This document shows, in pieces, positions 61,301 to 64,000 of a DNA stretch of 64,000 bases. The DNA comes from Gymnorhina tibicen (taxonomy: Eukaryota > Chordata > Aves > Passeriformes > Artamidae). The stretch spans positions 1-64,000 of the forward strand of contig VXAZ01000420.1 in assembly GCA_013399875.1 (NCBI GenBank), read 5' to 3'. Made by a program: the position numbers and the translations under genes. How positions within the stretch are numbered: position 1 is the first letter of the stretch; every line of letters starts with the position of its first letter. The notes beneath the pieces are model-generated. The model ran no database searches. It saw only the letters and a list, made by a program, of their open reading frames with translations, and had not been told where the DNA came from.

Positions 61301-62218
61301 CTTTCTTCCCTGGCTTACCTGGGCACACCTGGGTATGCTGCTGCAGCAGTAGGATCAGTACAGATGTCCACAAAGATCACACACATCTGGGCAAGGGTTG
61401 GTACTTTCATTTTCTGACATATTTAAGACCTGCTTTGTAGGTTTCACTTTGGTCTAGGAGTGCCTTAGTACAAAATCCTAGGAACTCCTGGTTATCTAGA
61501 TGAAAACAAACCTGTTGAAAATGAACCTTTTTTATTTTTTTCTTTGAGGTAAAGAGCTCTAATGGTGGAAAACACCAAACCTTGGTCAAATAAGAAAAAT
61601 AACCTCTTTGAGGAAAGCCTCTTTCCCATAAATTGAAACCTCTGAATGAAGTGCCTGCCAAAGAATGCTCTCTTCCTGGAACACAGAGAGCAGAAAGCCA
61701 GCAACTTGCTTTGAATGTGTTGAACCAAATTTTAACAGCTATATCTACTTCTAGACTGACCCCGAGCCTGGCTTTTTATTTTTCCTCACAAATACTACTA
61801 CTGCTTCTTCCAATTCATTGGTATATTCCTTAAGGATTGCACATATACTTGGAGATTTCTGGAAGAAAATGTCTTGAATATGAAGCTGATCATAAAGCTA
61901 CCAAAACCCTAATAATACTCCCTGCCCATTCTTGTGGTATAAAAATATAACTAATGTTAGTCCAGTGAACAGCAAGTGAGACTCTGGAGGGCTCTCTGGA
62001 AGTCTGTTTTGGCTATAGTATTACTTTTCCCTGTTTAACTTTGTAAACCTGTAATTGGCAATAAAGGAGACCGCACTTTAGCTTTTTCAACTAATATTTA
62101 TTTAAACCTTACCATAAGGTGCACATAGTGGTTTCTTTTGTTTCCAGCAGCATAAAATTCATAAGCAGAGACCAATTTATCATTCAAAAAATTATTTTGT
62201 ATTTTTAACCTAAAATGT
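61301..62218. other. No gene recognised
   Basis: AT-rich single-copy-looking DNA. An AATAAA-type word occurs near 62060 but no gene precedes it. Confidence 0.6.
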
Positions 62219-62289
62219 CCAGCTTCACGATGTGTTTTTTAGAGACCTAGCCAGCTTCATAACGTGTTTTTAAGAGACCTAGCCAGCTT
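62219..62289. repeat. 32-bp tandem repeat, 2.2 copies
   Basis: Units starting CCAGCTTCA and ending GAGACCTAG occupy 62219-62250 and 62251-62282, with a few differences between them, then a partial third unit CCAGCTT leads into a T run. Confidence 0.92.
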
Positions 62290-64000
62290 TTTTTTCACAG
62301 CCTTTCAGTGCTCTCTTGTATATGGGGGCTACTGTGTGGGATCTCAGACTGGAAATAGAGACCCCTTTGGATAAAGACAGAGACCTGTTCTCAAGATTTG
62401 TATCTGTGTTGGAATCAGCCAGGCAAATCTGCCTGATCTTGGTTGTGCTGCCATGAATCTAAAGTTGCTTAATATGATTATTTCAAATGTGCAGCTATCT
62501 CCATACAGATACGGACTGAGCAGAGCACGGCGTCTGGATCAATGTGTCTGTATGTCCTGATCATGTGTGTTTTCAGAGTGGCTGTTTTCTCTTTGTGGCT
62601 AACAGGGATTTTGCCTTTTATTGCTAGAGAAGTGGCGAGAAGATAGCTCTTCTAAGGTAAATTAAATAGGAAAAGAGACACGGAGCCGAAATGACAATGG
62701 GTAAATATTTTTGTAGAGATATACACAACATTGGTAATGAAAGAGTAATGTTTACTGTGGAAGTGAAAGCTTTTAAGATTTCAAATAATCTGCTTTTTGT
62801 TGGAGAATGATCTTGTCTTCTGGTTCCTGTTTTAATTTTAAAAAATCATGTTTTTCGGTAAAATGTTCACATACATGGAATTTAGGTTTGCGTGTGTTTC
62901 AATGTGCACGGTAAGTAATTTTCACTTAATCCACCCATCCAAGATTCATATTCTTTTAATTATGCTGAATCTTGCCTAGTGTGCAGTGCTAATGCTATGC
63001 AAAAATGACAATCATTTTAAGTAAAAAACACACCAGAATCCAGGAGGATAGACTAGGCAAAGAAGCCTGGTGTACTTGCCATGTTTTATACACTTTCCAA
63101 AACACCCTCAACTGTTCTCTTTCGAAGTCGGGACATTAGACTAGATGCATCTTTAGCTTGACCCTGTTACAAGAGTTCTTATGTTTCATGTTACGAAGAG
63201 AAGAACATCTGGAAATAAAAGCTTTGTCTGAGGCCGGGCTGAGATTTTTGGTTGCCTTTTAAGAAAAATATCATGTTGATTGCTTTCATCATACAAATAT
63301 GAACAACAGGAAAAATCTGTCAGCATTTGGTGAGATGTTGTGTCATAGCAGATAAAGCTTTTCTCAGCTCTGCTTTCAGACTTTAGTAGTGAAACCATCT
63401 GTTGAGGAGCTCATTTGTTTTGTTTTATTTATCACAGCGGATTATCTCTTCAGATAATATTTCACAAGATCCAAGGGAAAAGCAGTGATAGATTTGGCTG
63501 CCTAATTCATCGGCTAAAACTAAGAACATGCTCTTTTGTTGTCTTACAAGTGTCATTTAGGAGACTTGGACCATCAGTGTAGCAGAAACCCAAGGGAGCA
63601 TAATGACTGCCTCCCTAGCTGGCACTGGCGCTCAGGGACACGACTAAAGACTTCCAGAGGAGAAATATGAGGTTAGAATGTGAGAAAGGGCCAAGGCAGC
63701 CTGGCTGAACAGGCTCCCACGAGCTGTGGGTAGCACACCGTGGAAGCCATTGCATTACATAATGGGAAGTGCTCTGGTTTACACACAGAATATTGCTGCG
63801 CTCTGTAATCATCCCCTTCTTGTCTGAGTTCAGTGGCAGCTTTTGAACTTGCTGATTGCTTTGGCAGGAGTAAATAGGAGAGAAAAGAAGGGATTACAGA
63901 GCAACTCCACCATTATGGTGGTAAGCAGCTTTCCCAGTTGTGGGAGGCTGACATTCCCCTAACATCTGGAGATAGTCCCTCACTTCTGGTGGCTGCTGAC
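62290..64000. other. No gene recognised
   Basis: About 1.7 kb of single-copy-looking DNA to the end of the window. Short minus frames (63186-63398, 63615-63812) have no recognisable domain. Confidence 0.6.

Overview
The window reads as bird (archosaur-type) nuclear DNA from a gene-poor part of the genome: intergenic sequence or the inside of a very long intron. The diagnostic material is repeat sequence. There are several CR1 LINE fragments, some ending in the 8-bp tail repeat typical of avian and reptilian CR1, a relic that I recognise as a bird LTR-retroelement family, and a few very old tRNA-derived (CORE/MIR-like) SINE remnants of the kind shared by birds, crocodiles and turtles. The low repeat load and moderate AT richness fit a bird macrochromosome. 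The species cannot be told from the sequence.

No functional protein-coding gene was found. The longest open frames are about 140 codons and most are plain noise: no recognisable domains, no chains of frames with splice signals, and similar frames on the opposite strand. The only protein similarity I can see is to the reverse transcriptase of CR1, in two broken copies. No tRNA, rRNA, snRNA or CRISPR was seen.

Layout. 0-5.3 kb: a minus-strand CR1 3' fragment, then an LTR-element relic (about 2.6-4.07 kb, minus) carrying a CpG-rich islet, then a perfect 14-bp hairpin at 4.73 kb. 5.3-5.94 kb: a degenerate interstitial telomeric array (CCCTAA on the plus strand). 6.1-6.6 kb: a 28-bp tandem duplication and three consecutive perfect palindromes. 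7.6-8.4 kb: a CR1 3' end with its tail repeats, a second CpG-rich islet and an old SINE-like relic. 8.4-34.5 kb: single-copy-looking AT-rich sequence with microsatellites, two CTCF-like motifs (12.05 and 13.19 kb) and two stretches that look like possible conserved non-coding DNA. 34.5-50 kb: SINE relics at 34.6, 36.3 and 43.7 kb, a possible solo LTR at 39.7-40.15 kb, and CR1 3' ends at 46.3 and 49.55 kb. 52.7-60.3 kb: the densest CR1 area, with a plus-strand CR1 reverse-transcriptase fragment, a degraded minus-strand CR1, a second reverse-transcriptase fragment on the minus strand, a SINE relic and a palindromic-family relic. 60.3-64 kb: mostly unrecognised sequence with one 32-bp tandem duplication.

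Nothing here forms a gene system. The points most worth checking are the telomere-like block beside the palindrome cluster, the 14-bp hairpin with nuclear-receptor and POU half-sites, and the two CpG islets as possible promoters or element-derived sequence. Repeat family identities rest on memory of consensus sequences, not on a search.
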